From NCBI RefSeq assembly GCF_900155425.1, contig NZ_LT700191.1:421918-485917 (forward strand): 64,000 nt of DNA, in the 5' to 3' direction. Position 1 is the stretch's first letter. Each line of letters starts with the position of its first letter. This document shows, in pieces, positions 35,766 through 45,223 of this stretch. This DNA comes from Parabacteroides massiliensis. GTDB taxonomy: Bacteria; Bacteroidota; Bacteroidia; Bacteroidales; Tannerellaceae. The translations under genes were made by a program, and so were the position numbers. The notes beneath the pieces are model-generated. The model searched no databases and was not told the DNA's origin. It saw only the letters and a program-made list of their open reading frames with translations.

Positions 35766-38700
35766 TTATAATGTGACATCAATTCCAAATGTAAAGATTC
35801 GAGGCATAGGCGTATTTCCTGATTCAGGATCCCATCCTGACCACTTTGTGAAAGTCAACAGGTTACGCCCACTCAAATATACTTTACAATGTCCGACTTT
35901 TAAATTTTTGATAATATTTTCGGGAATATTATAAGCGATGGATAAGTCCTGCAAACGTACAAAGCTGCTTTTTTCATAAATACTATATCCGGGTGTGTTT
36001 ACAGTATTAAGTCTGGTGTACTTGTTTGTCGGATTTTCCGGAGTCCAGTAAGGCAATGCGTAGCTGTTGGCTCTATCCTCGACATTAGACGTGTTGCTCA
36101 ACAGGCTGTTTGCTTTCCAGTGGCCTAAGTCTGCACGGATGAAACAGGAAATCTGGAAATTTTTGAAAAGAGTAAAGTCATTTCGAAGCCCTAAACGGAA
36201 ACGAGGCTTCGTATAGCCTTGAAAGACTTTATCTTCCTGAGTGGAAACTCCATCTTCATTAGGATCATATAATTTGACATCGCCAGGTGCTTTCCCGAAT
36301 GATTTGGCCAATTCTTCTTCTCCAAGTTGGTAAATACCTAAGAATTTGTAATCCCATATTCGGTCTATTGATTCCCCGATAAACCATCCATTGTTGATAT
36401 CATCGCCTTCTTTTTGACCGATTACATTGCCATTTTCATCTAAGATATTGACCATTTCTCCATAGAGATGTTTGATCTTGTTTCTATTAAATGAGAATGT
36501 CAATGTCGAATTCCAACTGAAGTCCTTATTTTGGATATTGTAACTATTAAGAGTCATTTCAAATCCTTTGTTTTGCAATTCTCCCATATTGGACATTACA
36601 TTGTTGTATCCAATAATTGTCGGCAGGCTTCGTTTAAGCAGCAAGTCATTTGTAATCATGCTATAATAATCTACCGAACCATTTAACCGGCTGTTTAAGA
36701 CGGAAAAATCCAAACCTAAATTTAAAGCCTTGGTTTTTTCCCATTTCAGATATTGGTTTGCCAGTGAACTGCTGTATATGCCTGAGATCAATGTGCTACC
36801 TGTCAGGTATTTGTTTGTCTCGAGTTTAGCCAATGCATCATAAATTCCGATATCCCGGTTACCGTTTATTCCATAAGAAGCTCTGATCTTGAGATTATTT
36901 ATCCATTTGATATTGAAGAACGATTCGTCGGATAAATTCCAAGCTAAAGCTCCGGAAGGAAAAGTCGCATAAGGATTTTCCATACCAAAAGCCGAATATC
37001 CGTCTCTACGAATAGATAGAGTCAGGAAGTAGCGGTTCATGAGCGTGTAGTTCAGACGGCCCATTATTGCGGTACCGGTCGAATAGGTATCTTCATTTTT
37101 AATCGTAGGTGATCCTCCTGTTCCTAATTGATGAAAACCTAAGGCTTCACTGGGGGTGAAATTTATATTTTCACCGGTATCTTTCCATGTTTGTTTCTTT
37201 TCTGCATTATATAAGAACGTTGCATAAAAATCATGAACTCCAAAAGTTTTTTTCCATGAAACGATATTGTCTATTTGCCATTCGTAGAGCGAATAGTTGA
37301 TGCGTCGTCCGAAGCCTCCTGTTTTGTTACCGCTTGGAATGCTCGACGGGTCATAGTAGTAATTTTTTTGCCAGTCATAGCGATTGATATAAGAGACTTT
37401 GTAACTGAAACCAAATGGTAGTTTCAGATCGGCATATAAAGTGGCAAACAGATTTTGGGAAACATTGAATTTATCCCGCTTTTTGTATAAAAGAAATGGG
37501 TTTTGTTCAATTCCAGAATCGTCATGGGGGTACCATTTTAGTTCTCCGTTTTCATCATAGGGTTGTCCTAAAGGACTTTGGCGCACTATATTGGATAATT
37601 TGATAGCTTCATTGCTTTCATCTTTATTGCTAAATTGTGCATTGATTCCTACAGTCAGGAATTCTGCAACTTTAGTATCAGCATTAATACGGGAACGGAT
37701 TGTTTTGTACTCGTCACCCTTTATATAACCTTGATTGTCCGTATAGCCTAATGACCAGTAATATTTGGTTTTACCAATGCCACCGGATATGTTGACATTA
37801 TAGTTTTGTCTTAATCCGGGACGTGTAGCCTCGCCATACCAATCATAAGTATTCCCGTTCAGATAGTTTTGTTGTTCGATCTCACGTAGATTCAGACGTG
37901 TCATCCAAGTTAGAATTGGATCGGACTGGAATGACGCATCGTAATTTTGCCATGTATCGACATCTATACCTTCCGGTAATTGATTGGGGTTGTTGTAGTA
38001 TCCTTCCGGTTTGTCTGGATTTATTCTGCGTTGGAAATCCTGCCTGCGTTGGAGGAATCCGGACAAATCATTCGGTTTGATTTCGTTGGTGAAGTCTGTT
38101 AAACCCAATTGGGCAGAGAAGTTGATTGTCATTTTTTCTCCTTTGCCTTGTTTGGTATTGATGATTACTACACCGGCAGCGGATCGAGAACCGTAAACGG
38201 CAGCAGAACTTGCATCTTTCAATACGTCTATAGTCTCGATATCCGAGGGATTGATATCATTGATTGAGCCATTGAAGATAACTCCGTCCAAGACTACCAG
38301 CGGTGAATTGTTGGCAGAGAGTGAAGCCGGGCCTCGTATTTCCATTTCACTCGCTCCGGAAGCGGAAGTCCCGATATTGGAATTAAAACCGGCAACGGTT
38401 CCATTCAGCATATCCAATACATTCGTACTTTGCTGAGTGGCATATTTATCGGCTTTTACCTGAGCAATGGCTCCGGTTAGATCTTTTTTCTTAACAGCTC
38501 CGTAACCGATTACGACAACTTCTTCCAATGTTTGCTGGTCTTCTTGTAAAACCACTTTTAATATGGATTTCCGGTCAATTGTGATTTCCTGTGTATTGTA
38601 GCCGATATAAGATATTTGTAAGATGTCTCCTTCGCTTGCTTCCAAGCTGAATTTGCCGTCAACATCGGTAATGGTACCGTTAGTGCTACCTTTTATCAGG

Positions 38701-39152
38701 ACGTTTGCACCGATGACAGATTCTCCTTGTGTGTCGACAACTGTTCCGGTAATAGTCTTGAGTTGTGCCTTGAACAAAGCAATGTGCTTATTCGATATCC
38801 GAAAAGATATGCTCCTTTTGTCGTGAAACAAATTTTGCAACAATTCGTTTAAATCCATATTTGTTCCTTGGATGGAGGTTCTTTCGTTCCGGTCAATTTC
38901 GGTGGTGTTATAAACGAATTTGTATCCGGTCTTTTCTTCTATCTCATTGAATATTTCTTCATATGTTGCATTCTGCTTATTCAGTGATAGTTTTACCGTT
39001 TGTGCATAGGCGAAGGTAATATTGACGGACAAAAACAATAAAAGAAGTCCTAAAAGGTTGATTCTGTGTCTGAGAATTCTTTTAAAAGAGGAATAATGTT
39101 CCTCACAGGTAAAATCCTTTGGATTTTGCCTGATAAATAAAAATTTATCCAT
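35766..39152 (-). CDS. SusC/RagA-family TonB-dependent receptor with an N-terminal STN signalling domain
   Basis: The protein has 1128 residues from ATG 39152 (MDKFLFIRQNPKDFTCEEHY). An in-frame extension back to 39320 is possible but has no signal sequence. After a late hydrophobic signal segment (LLGLLLLFLSVNITFAYA) comes the STN domain (about residues 50-125, TYEEIFNEIEEKTGYKFVYN, NLFHDKRSISFRI). A carboxypeptidase-like domain (VIGANVLIKGSTNGTITDVD), the box LEEVVVIGYGAVKKKDLTGA, the plug and the barrel follow. STN domains contact a FecR-type anti-sigma factor, so this receptor should signal ligand binding to the FecR and sigma factor encoded next door. Confidence 0.95.
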   Translation of the reverse strand: MDKFLFIRQNPKDFTCEEHYSSFKRILRHRINLLGLLLLFLSVNITFAYAQTVKLSLNKQNATYEEIFNEIEEKTGYKFVYNTTEIDRNERTSIQGTNMDLNELLQNLFHDKRSISFRISNKHIALFKAQLKTITGTVVDTQGESVIGANVLIKGSTNGTITDVDGKFSLEASEGDILQISYIGYNTQEITIDRKSILKVVLQEDQQTLEEVVVIGYGAVKKKDLTGAIAQVKADKYATQQSTNVLDMLNGTVAGFNSNIGTSASGASEMEIRGPASLSANNSPLVVLDGVIFNGSINDINPSDIETIDVLKDASSAAVYGSRSAAGVVIINTKQGKGEKMTINFSAQLGLTDFTNEIKPNDLSGFLQRRQDFQRRINPDKPEGYYNNPNQLPEGIDVDTWQNYDASFQSDPILTWMTRLNLREIEQQNYLNGNTYDWYGEATRPGLRQNYNVNISGGIGKTKYYWSLGYTDNQGYIKGDEYKTIRSRINADTKVAEFLTVGINAQFSNKDESNEAIKLSNIVRQSPLGQPYDENGELKWYPHDDSGIEQNPFLLYKKRDKFNVSQNLFATLYADLKLPFGFSYKVSYINRYDWQKNYYYDPSSIPSGNKTGGFGRRINYSLYEWQIDNIVSWKKTFGVHDFYATFLYNAEKKQTWKDTGENINFTPSEALGFHQLGTGGSPTIKNEDTYSTGTAIMGRLNYTLMNRYFLTLSIRRDGYSAFGMENPYATFPSGALAWNLSDESFFNIKWINNLKIRASYGINGNRDIGIYDALAKLETNKYLTGSTLISGIYSSSLANQYLKWEKTKALNLGLDFSVLNSRLNGSVDYYSMITNDLLLKRSLPTIIGYNNVMSNMGELQNKGFEMTLNSYNIQNKDFSWNSTLTFSFNRNKIKHLYGEMVNILDENGNVIGQKEGDDINNGWFIGESIDRIWDYKFLGIYQLGEEELAKSFGKAPGDVKLYDPNEDGVSTQEDKVFQGYTKPRFRLGLRNDFTLFKNFQISCFIRADLGHWKANSLLSNTSNVEDRANSYALPYWTPENPTNKYTRLNTVNTPGYSIYEKSSFVRLQDLSIAYNIPENIIKNLKVGHCKVYLSGRNLLTFTKWSGWDPESGNTPMPRIFTFGIDVTL

Positions 39153-39212
39153 AATTTTGTATGTACTAATTTTAAAATTGGCAGTGTGCAATCTGCCGAT
39201 TAACAATTTAGA

Positions 39213-39241
39213 AATTGGGAATGGTTGCAACATTCCCAATT
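39213..39241. terminator. Hairpin in the fecR-susC gap
   Basis: AATTGGGAAT (39213-39222) pairs perfectly with 39232-39241, and the loop GGTTGCAAC can extend the stem. On the plus strand it is followed by seven T. Plus-strand orientation would stop antisense transcription. On the minus strand it could separate fecR expression from that of susC. Confidence 0.45.
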
Positions 39242-39327
39242 CTTTTTTTGTATGTCTCTTTTTAATTAAATTCTGTTTTTCATGTGCTGTCCATAATCGT
39301 TTGTCTTTGTGGTTTAACATTCTGTAT

Positions 39328-40215
39328 TTATTTCAGGAAAAGCTCTCCTTTCCTTTTTTCTATTTTGTATCGAGCAGAGATTTGCAAAACGGATAATATT
39401 TCATCCAATGTTTCTCTCTCTGTAAAGTTGGCATTGAAAGTTTGTTTTTTCAGATTTTCGTTTTGAACATGTATTTTTACATGGAAAGCCCGTTGTAGTT
39501 CTTGCATGATTTCTTCTAAAGAACTATCCCTGAATATGAAATTGCCGGTAACCCATGAGATCGTGTTTTCCGGGCGTATTGTTGATACGCTCAGGTTATC
39601 ATCCGATTTAAAGAAGACCGCTCGTTCCCCGGGTGATAGTATCCGGTCTGCCGTTTGTGAGAGGTTTTTACTTTTATATAAACCTACTTTCCCGGTGATA
39701 AGGGTTACCTCTGTTTTATCCGGTTCCGCGTCGACATTGAATGTGGTTCCTAATACGTGTATTCCGATGCCGTCAGTCTGGACGATAAAAGGTTTCTTTT
39801 CGTCTTTACGGACTTCAAAGAAGGCTTCTCCTTTTATTTCGACCTGCCGGATCTGTTTGCTGAACTCTCTCGGATAGCGTAGGCTGGCGTTGGCATTTAA
39901 CCAAACGACACTGCTGTCGGGCAATGTAATTTTTGTTTTTGCATCGGGGACGGCTGTCGTTTCATAATAAACGAGTGTTTGTTCCGGCTCATTGTCTATC
40001 AACAGGAGGCTGGAAACCAACAGGAGGGCTATTGAAGCTGCTATAGATAAATATTTCCAAGCAGAGTTTCCTTTACCGGCATAAGATATGATGACAGGCC
40101 GTTTAATTCTATCTGTCAAACGGTCGGACATCCGCTTTTCATCAAATGGCAAAGACTTAAAGCGTATATGCTTTGTCAATGATTCAAATTCTTTATTGTT
40201 TTGTTCATTTTCCAT
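39328..40215 (-). CDS. FecR-family anti-sigma factor
   Basis: This 295-residue inner-membrane regulator has a cytoplasmic N-terminal sigma-binding part, one transmembrane helix (about residues 54-73, YLSIAASIALLLVSSLLLID) and a periplasmic FecR domain (KTKITLPDSSVVWLNANASL, VEIKGEAFFEVRKDEKKPFI, LGTTFNVDAEPDKTEVTLI). It ends in the C-terminal STN-like DUF4974 part (FIFRDSSLEEIMQELQRAFH). It should hold the divergent sigma factor inactive until the STN-type SusC receptor binds ligand. It lies on the same strand as susC, 175 bp upstream, and divergent from the sigma gene. Confidence 0.95.
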   Translation of the reverse strand: MENEQNNKEFESLTKHIRFKSLPFDEKRMSDRLTDRIKRPVIISYAGKGNSAWKYLSIAASIALLLVSSLLLIDNEPEQTLVYYETTAVPDAKTKITLPDSSVVWLNANASLRYPREFSKQIRQVEIKGEAFFEVRKDEKKPFIVQTDGIGIHVLGTTFNVDAEPDKTEVTLITGKVGLYKSKNLSQTADRILSPGERAVFFKSDDNLSVSTIRPENTISWVTGNFIFRDSSLEEIMQELQRAFHVKIHVQNENLKKQTFNANFTERETLDEILSVLQISARYKIEKRKGELFLK

Positions 40216-40419
40216 CTTATTCCGGTTGCTTTATAAATAGAGATGACAGGTGATGCAAAAAACTCCTATTCGGGATACAAAAAAAATAGAGGCCGTAGGA
40301 CTAATTGCCTATATATATATTATGGTAAAGAAACATTTTTATTTTTAAGTGTTGTCTTGAAGAAAATATAGTTACATTTACTGACTGATATATTATAAAA
40401 GAACTGTATCTCTGAGAAG

Positions 40420-40971
40420 ATGGAAGAGGAGAGTATCATATCTCTTTTTGGGAAAGTGGTGAGAGGAGATGAAACAGCGTTCCGGTTATTGTTTGAAACT
40501 TATTCCCGGCGTCTGTTCCATGTGGCTTATTATTATCTGAACTCTCGTGAACTGGCTGAAGAAGCTATTTTGGATGTTTTTACAGTCATTTGGCAAAAGC
40601 GGGAAACTTTGTCTCATGTGAAAGAGCCTGAACGCTATTTGTATATATCGGTGAAGAACCAGGCTTTGCATTATCTGAGAAGAGGATATGTGCAGGAAAA
40701 GGATTCCTTTTCTTTGTATGAAATTGAGTTGATCCCGGATTCGGATACTCCGGAAAAAAATTTGATGGATGAAGAATATCAAACTCTGATCCAACAGGCA
40801 ATTGATTCCTTGCCGCCAAAGTGCAGGGAGGTTTTTCGTCTTGTCCTCTCCGATAAATTAAAAAACCGGGAAATCGCAGATGTTTTGGGCATCAGTGAAA
40901 AGACTGTGAATATACATATCGCTAAGGCATACGAACGTATTGCTAAATTTGTAAATCGCCGGTATAAGTAA
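40420..40971 (+). CDS. ECF-type RNA polymerase sigma factor
   Basis: This 183-residue sigma factor has region 2 (RLLFETYSRRLFHVAYYYLN, AEEAILDVFTVIWQKRETL) and region 4 (IDSLPPKCREVFRLVLSDKL, REIADVLGISEKTVNIHIAK). It matches the Bacteroidales sigma-70 group that works with FecR and STN-SusC receptors. It is transcribed away from fecR, with about 200 bp between start codons, whereas many such pairs share an operon. Its likely target is the susC-susD-sulfatase operon. The spacer 40216-40419 may hold both promoters, but no consensus element is clear. Confidence 0.95.
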   Translation: MEEESIISLFGKVVRGDETAFRLLFETYSRRLFHVAYYYLNSRELAEEAILDVFTVIWQKRETLSHVKEPERYLYISVKNQALHYLRRGYVQEKDSFSLYEIELIPDSDTPEKNLMDEEYQTLIQQAIDSLPPKCREVFRLVLSDKLKNREIADVLGISEKTVNIHIAKAYERIAKFVNRRYK

Positions 40972-41006
40972 TCATAACCAAACACAAAACGGCATTTTCT
41001 TCCAAT

Positions 41007-41047
41007 AAAAAAGTCCCCGTACCTTTATAAGATCCGGGGACTTTTTC
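41007..41047 (+). terminator. Terminator after the ECF sigma gene
   Basis: AAGTCCCCG pairs with CCGGGGACTT and is followed by T5, about 35 bp after the stop codon. A T-rich complement also makes it usable on the minus strand for the tRNA-Asp genes. Confidence 0.85.
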
Positions 41048-41141
41048 CTGACTTCGCCACTCAAAAGAATACCCATCTTTACATTTCCGGGTGTAAAAAT
41101 GGGTACTCATTCTGTAATCTATTGATTTCCAATATCTGTTG

Positions 41142-41215
41142 CGGTGCGTACGGGACTCGAACCCGTGACCCCATGCGTGACAGGCATGTATTCTAACCAG
41201 CTGAACTAACGCACC
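41142..41215 (-). tRNA. tRNA-Asp(GTC), copy 1
   Basis: A minus-strand cloverleaf of 74 nt has acceptor GGTGCGT with ACGCACC, anticodon arm CATGC CTGTCAC GCATG, T-arm ACGGG TTCGAGT CCCGT and discriminator G. The anticodon is GTC. It lies 14 bp downstream of copy 2 on the same strand. Confidence 0.95.
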
Positions 41216-41229
41216 AAAATTTTATTGTG

Positions 41230-41303
41230 CGGTCCGGACGGGACTCGAACCCGCGACCCCATGCGTGACAGGCATGTATTCTAACCAGCTGAACTACCGA
41301 ACC
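41230..41303 (-). tRNA. tRNA-Asp(GTC), copy 2
   Basis: The D-arm and anticodon arm are identical to copy 1, but the acceptor is GGTTCGG with CCGGACC and the T-stem is GCGGG/CCCGT with one G-T pair. The anticodon is GTC and the discriminator is G. It is the upstream member of the tandem pair. Confidence 0.95.
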
Positions 41304-41575
41304 ATTATTTATTTAACCGCTATTCCTCTGAATTGCGATGCAAAAGTAGGAGGTTTATTTGAATTATGCAAGAGTTACGCGCATATATTTTCAATTATTT
41401 TCAATCATCTCTGATAATAAACCTTTTACACTTGAATTTTTTATTCATAATTCAGAGAAGAACACTCGTTTCTTTGCTATTACTCCGTACTATGCCAAAT
41501 CAGCCAGTTTATCACAAATAATATCTATTCTGCAACTTTTCATAAAGCATACATCCATATGTCATGATAATTTGT

Positions 41576-41584
41576 TAGTTTTGC
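41576..41584 (+). promoter_or_regulatory. -7 element of the his operon segment
   Basis: TAGTTTTGC is a full match to TAnnTTTGC, 25 bp before the hisH start codon. No clear -33 TTTG is visible at the usual spacing. The AT-rich region 41304-41575 holds nothing else recognisable. Confidence 0.5.
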
Positions 41585-41609
41585 AACTCAATATAAAAAG
41601 GAAGCAACA

Positions 41610-42200
41610 ATGGATGTCGCCATTATCAAATACAATGCCGGAAATATTTATTCTGTGAGTTACGCGCTGAAGCGGCTGGGAGTCGAAGCAACGATCACGG
41701 CAGATCCGGAACTGTTATGTAAAGCGGACAAAGTAATCTTTCCGGGCGTCGGTGAAGCGCAGACCACGATGGAGTACCTGAAAGAACATAAACTGGATGC
41801 GGTCATAAAAGGATTGAAACAACCTGTTTTAGGCATTTGCCTCGGCATGCAATTGATGTGCCGCCATTCGGAAGAAGGAAATGCAGATTGTTTGGGTATT
41901 TTCGATACGGAAGTAAAGCGTTTCATCCCGCAGCAACACGCGGATAAAGTTCCGCACATGGGATGGAACACGATTACGAATGTTAAAAGCAGACTGTTCA
42001 ACGAGCAATTGGAGAACAAGTTTGTTTATTTCGTACATAGTTATTATGTACCCGTAAACGAATACACCGCCGCGACAACCGAATATATTCTTCCGTTCAG
42101 CGCTTCCTTGCATAAAGACAACTTCTATGCGACACAGTTTCACCCGGAAAAAAGCGGTTCGGTCGGCGAGGTTATATTAAGTAACTTTTTAAAACTGTAA
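41610..42200 (+). CDS. hisH: Imidazole glycerol phosphate synthase, glutaminase subunit HisH
   Basis: This 196-residue class-I glutamine amidotransferase supplies ammonia to HisF. The catalytic triad is Cys77 (VLGICLGMQL), His178 and Glu180 (QFHPEKSG). The oxyanion region is FPGVGEA. It is the first gene of hisH-hisA-hisF-hisIE. The earlier his genes (hisG, hisD, hisC, hisB) are not in the window, and a promoter-like element lies directly upstream, so this is a separate his transcription unit or the tail of a split pathway. Confidence 0.97.
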   Translation: MDVAIIKYNAGNIYSVSYALKRLGVEATITADPELLCKADKVIFPGVGEAQTTMEYLKEHKLDAVIKGLKQPVLGICLGMQLMCRHSEEGNADCLGIFDTEVKRFIPQQHADKVPHMGWNTITNVKSRLFNEQLENKFVYFVHSYYVPVNEYTAATTEYILPFSASLHKDNFYATQFHPEKSGSVGEVILSNFLKL

Positions 42201-42206
42201 TGTGAT

Positions 42207-42926
42207 ATGATAGAGTTGATTCCGGCAATAGATATGATCGACGGGAAATGCGTACGCCTCACCCAAGGCGATTACGACACCAAGAAAGTGTATAACGAAG
42301 ATCCTCTGGAAGTAGCCAAGATGTTTGAAGATCATGGTATCCGACGCTTGCATGTCGTAGACCTGGACGGAGCGCGGCAAGGACGGATCATCAACTACCG
42401 CACGTTGGAACGACTGGCGACACGCACTTCGCTGATCATCGATTTCGGAGGTGGGCTGAAACAGGAAGGAGACCTGGAAATAGCTTTCGAAAGCGGTGCA
42501 CAGATGGTCACGGGCGGAAGCATCGCCGTGAAGGACCCGGAAGTATTCACTTCCTGGATCACCAAGTTCGGTTCGGAGAAAATCATCCTCGGAGCAGATG
42601 CCAAAGACAAGAAGATCGCGATAAGCGGATGGGAAGAGACGACAGACAAAGAGTTGATCCCTTTCATCCAAGACTATTACGACAAAGGGATCACGAAGAC
42701 AATCTGCACGGACATCAGCCGCGACGGCATGTTGCAAGGCCCAGCCATCGAATTATATAAAGAAATACAGGAACAGATACCTCTGCTTTACCTGATAGCC
42801 AGCGGAGGCGTCAGTTCCATACAAGATATTGAAAAACTGGCTGAAGCAGGTGTTCCGGCTGTCATCTTCGGTAAAGCGATTTACGAAGGGAAGATACAGC
42901 TGAAAGATTTGATCCGCTTCAGCTGA
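42207..42926 (+). CDS. hisA: ProFAR isomerase HisA
   Basis: This 239-residue TIM barrel isomerises the ribose of ProFAR to PRFAR in histidine synthesis. Asp9 ([11 protein letters not shown]) and Asp131 ([10 protein letters not shown]) are in the positions of the catalytic aspartates, and phosphate-binding loops are present ([20 protein letters not shown]). It starts 6 bp after hisH. Confidence 0.97.
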   Translation: MIELIPAIDMIDGKCVRLTQGDYDTKKVYNEDPLEVAKMFEDHGIRRLHVVDLDGARQGRIINYRTLERLATRTSLIIDFGGGLKQEGDLEIAFESGAQMVTGGSIAVKDPEVFTSWITKFGSEKIILGADAKDKKIAISGWEETTDKELIPFIQDYYDKGITKTICTDISRDGMLQGPAIELYKEIQEQIPLLYLIASGGVSSIQDIEKLAEAGVPAVIFGKAIYEGKIQLKDLIRFS

Positions 42927-42945
42927 TAAAAAACAACGATTACAT

Positions 42946-43701
42946 ATGCTTGCCAAGAGAATAGTACCCTGTCTGGACATAAAAGATGGAAAAACCGTCA
43001 AGGGAATCAATTTCGTCAACTTCCGCGATGCCGGCGATCCGGTCGAACTGGGCGCACAATACAGCCGGGATGGAGCAGACGAATTGGTCTATCTGGATAT
43101 AACCGCTTCGCACGAAGGACGTAAGACATTTACGGAACTGGTAAAGAAAGTCGCGGCCAACATCAGCATTCCTTTCACGGTTGGTGGCGGCATCAACGAA
43201 CTGAAAGATGTGGACCGCCTGTTGAGTGCCGGAGCCGATAAGGTTTCCATCAACTCGGCAGCTCTGCGCAACCCGAAACTGATCGAAGAGATTGCCAAGA
43301 ACTTCGGCAGCCAGGTATGCGTGGTCGCCATCGATGCCAATTTTGAAGCGGGCGACTGGATATGCTACCTGAACGGCGGACGGATTCCGACAGAAAAACA
43401 TCTCTTCCAATGGGCAGCAGAAGCAGAAAGCTTGGGAGCCGGAGAGATCCTGTTTACCAGCATGACACACGACGGCGTGAAAGACGGTTACGCCAATGAA
43501 GCATTGGCTATGCTGGCCGACAACCTGCACATTCCGGTCATAGCGTCGGGAGGAGCCGGAAAAATGGAGCACTTCCGCGATACGTTCACCCTGGGAAAGG
43601 CAGATGCCGCATTGGCGGCAAGCGTGTTCCATTTCGGGGAAATCGGCATCGGTTCCTTGAAACAGTATCTCCATGAAGAAGGGATCAACGTCCGTCTCTG
43701 A
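42946..43701 (+). CDS. hisF: Imidazole glycerol phosphate synthase, cyclase subunit HisF
   Basis: This 251-residue TIM barrel pairs with HisH and makes imidazole glycerol phosphate plus AICAR. Catalytic residues are Asp11 ([12 protein letters not shown]) and Asp130 ([11 protein letters not shown]). [20 protein letters not shown] and [15 protein letters not shown] bind phosphate. It is 19 bp downstream of hisA. A 178-bp gap with a 22-bp-periodic repeat separates it from hisIE. Confidence 0.98.
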   Translation: MLAKRIVPCLDIKDGKTVKGINFVNFRDAGDPVELGAQYSRDGADELVYLDITASHEGRKTFTELVKKVAANISIPFTVGGGINELKDVDRLLSAGADKVSINSAALRNPKLIEEIAKNFGSQVCVVAIDANFEAGDWICYLNGGRIPTEKHLFQWAAEAESLGAGEILFTSMTHDGVKDGYANEALAMLADNLHIPVIASGGAGKMEHFRDTFTLGKADAALAASVFHFGEIGIGSLKQYLHEEGINVRL

Positions 43702-43744
43702 CGGTCACGGCAGGGAATAACCGCTCCTTTGAAAAGAAGTTATT

Positions 43745-43806
43745 GTTCCATGCAAGTGAAACTTCCGTTCCATGCAAATGAAAACATTGTTCCATGACGA
43801 TGGAAC
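43745..43806. repeat. 22-bp-spaced GTTCCATG repeat in the hisF-hisIE gap
   Basis: GTTCCATGCAAGTGAAA (43745), GTTCCATGCAAATGAAA (43767) and GTTCCATGACGATGGAAC (43789-43806) begin exactly 22 bp apart. The third is a palindrome (GTTCCAT/ATGGAAC). It could be a binding-site array on one face of the helix or a repeat remnant. Confidence 0.6.
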
Positions 43807-43879
43807 CGGAAACGGATGCTGAAGGACAACGTGACACACATACGAATGAATTAAGAACAATATAATAGTCAGATAAAAA

Positions 43880-44476
43880 ATGAAATTAGATTTTGAAAAA
43901 ATGGGCGGCCTGATTCCCGCCATCGTTCAGGACAACAACACAAACAAAGTATTGATGTTGGGCTTTATGAACGAAGAAGCTTACGAAGAAACAAAAGCTA
44001 CCGGCAAAGTGACATTTTTCAGCCGTACGAAAAACCGTATCTGGATGAAAGGCGAAACCAGCGGAAACACCCTGCAGGTTGTTTCCATCGCAGCTGATTG
44101 CGACAACGACACGCTGTTGATCAAGGCTGTTCCAGCCGGTCCCGTATGCCATACAGGCGCCGACACTTGTTTCGGCGAAAAGAATGTGGAAGACATTATG
44201 TTCCTCAAATATTTGCAGAACTTCATCGAACAGCGTCGTCAGGAAATGCCGGAAGGCTCCTACACCACCACCCTGTTCCAGAAAGGCATCAACCGCATGG
44301 CACAGAAGGTGGGAGAAGAAGCTGTCGAAACAGTTATCGAAGCCACTAACGGAACAGACGACCGCCTTGTTTACGAAGCTGCCGACATGATCTACCACCT
44401 GATCGTATTATTGACAAGCAAAGGACTTCGCATCGAAGACCTCGCACGCGAATTAAAAAGCAGACATAAAGGATAA
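43880..44476 (+). CDS. hisIE: Bifunctional phosphoribosyl-AMP cyclohydrolase/phosphoribosyl-ATP pyrophosphatase HisIE
   Basis: This 198-residue fusion carries out the second and third steps of histidine synthesis. The HisI part is about residues 1-105 (IVQDNNTNKVLMLGFMNEEA, AADCDNDTLLIKA, metal ligands in VCHTGADTCF). The HisE part is about 110-198 (YTTTLFQKGINRMAQKVGEE, DRLVYEAADMIYHLIVLLTS). The ABC ATPase gene starts 5 bp after its stop, so the two are probably co-transcribed. Confidence 0.97.
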   Translation: MKLDFEKMGGLIPAIVQDNNTNKVLMLGFMNEEAYEETKATGKVTFFSRTKNRIWMKGETSGNTLQVVSIAADCDNDTLLIKAVPAGPVCHTGADTCFGEKNVEDIMFLKYLQNFIEQRRQEMPEGSYTTTLFQKGINRMAQKVGEEAVETVIEATNGTDDRLVYEAADMIYHLIVLLTSKGLRIEDLARELKSRHKG

Positions 44477-44481
44477 CAACA

Positions 44482-45159
44482 ATGGAAAAGATACCCCTGC
44501 TCGAACTGGATAAAGTGGAAATCTGCCGCGAGGAGAACGTCGTTCTTCACGAAGCCTCCTTGACGCTCCACAGCGGTGAATTTGTGTATGTAATCGGAAA
44601 AGTCGGCTCCGGCAAGAGCAGTCTGTTGAAATCCTTGTATTGCGAAATACCCATCAAGCAAGGAGATGCCAGGTTCTTAGATTATGACCTCTGTAAGATG
44701 AAACGGAAAGACATTCCCTACCTGCGCAGGGACATGGGCATTGTCTTTCAGGATTTCCAGCTTCTGACCGATCGCTCGGTATACAAAAATCTCGAATTCG
44801 TCCTGAAGGCTACCGGATGGAAAAAGAAAAGCGAGATAAACGAACGTATCGATGATGTGCTGTTCCAGGTCGGAATGCAGGATAAAGGTTATAAGATGCC
44901 GCACGAACTTTCGGGCGGCGAACAGCAGCGTATCGTCATTGCCCGCGCCCTGTTGAACGACCCTGTATTGATCCTTGCTGACGAACCGACCGGAAACCTC
45001 GACCCGGAAACAAGCGGACAAATCGTACAACTGCTGCACGACATTTGCCACAAAGGAACGGCCGTCATCATGACGACTCACAACTACACACTGGTACATA
45101 ATTATCCCGCGCGTATAGTAAAATGCGAGAATGCCTGCCTAAGTGATGTTGGAGAATAA
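44482..45159 (+). CDS. FtsE-like ABC transporter ATP-binding protein
   Basis: This 225-residue ATPase shows Walker A ([14 protein letters not shown]), Q-loop ([18 protein letters not shown]), signature ([17 protein letters not shown]), Walker B ([17 protein letters not shown]) and H-loop ([18 protein letters not shown]). The overall pattern is of the FtsE/LolD group. In Bacteroidota a lone ftsE at such a place is common, with ftsX elsewhere. It lies directly behind hisIE, and the lysC promoter overlaps its 3' flank. Assignment to cell division rather than lipoprotein export is tentative. Confidence 0.85.
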   Translation: MEKIPLLELDKVEICREENVVLHEASLTLHSGEFVYVIGKVGSGKSSLLKSLYCEIPIKQGDARFLDYDLCKMKRKDIPYLRRDMGIVFQDFQLLTDRSVYKNLEFVLKATGWKKKSEINERIDDVLFQVGMQDKGYKMPHELSGGEQQRIVIARALLNDPVLILADEPTGNLDPETSGQIVQLLHDICHKGTAVIMTTHNYTLVHNYPARIVKCENACLSDVGE

Positions 45160-45177
45160 TTTTTTATGTAACTTTGC
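45148..45177 (+). promoter_or_regulatory. Candidate promoter of lysC
   Basis: TAACTTTGC (45169-45177) matches TAnnTTTGC. GTTG at 45148-45151 may serve as a -33 element at a slightly short 17-bp spacing. The start codon is 47 bp downstream. Confidence 0.55.
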
Positions 45178-45223
45178 ACACGCATTTAAAGCGAAAAAGA
45201 ACAAATTAATATAGTAAAAGAAA

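Noticed and set aside
39153-39320. N-terminal extension of the STN-type SusC
   Set aside because: The extra 56 residues are not part of a signal peptide, and ATG 39152 gives the usual cytoplasmic stretch followed by the signal segment.
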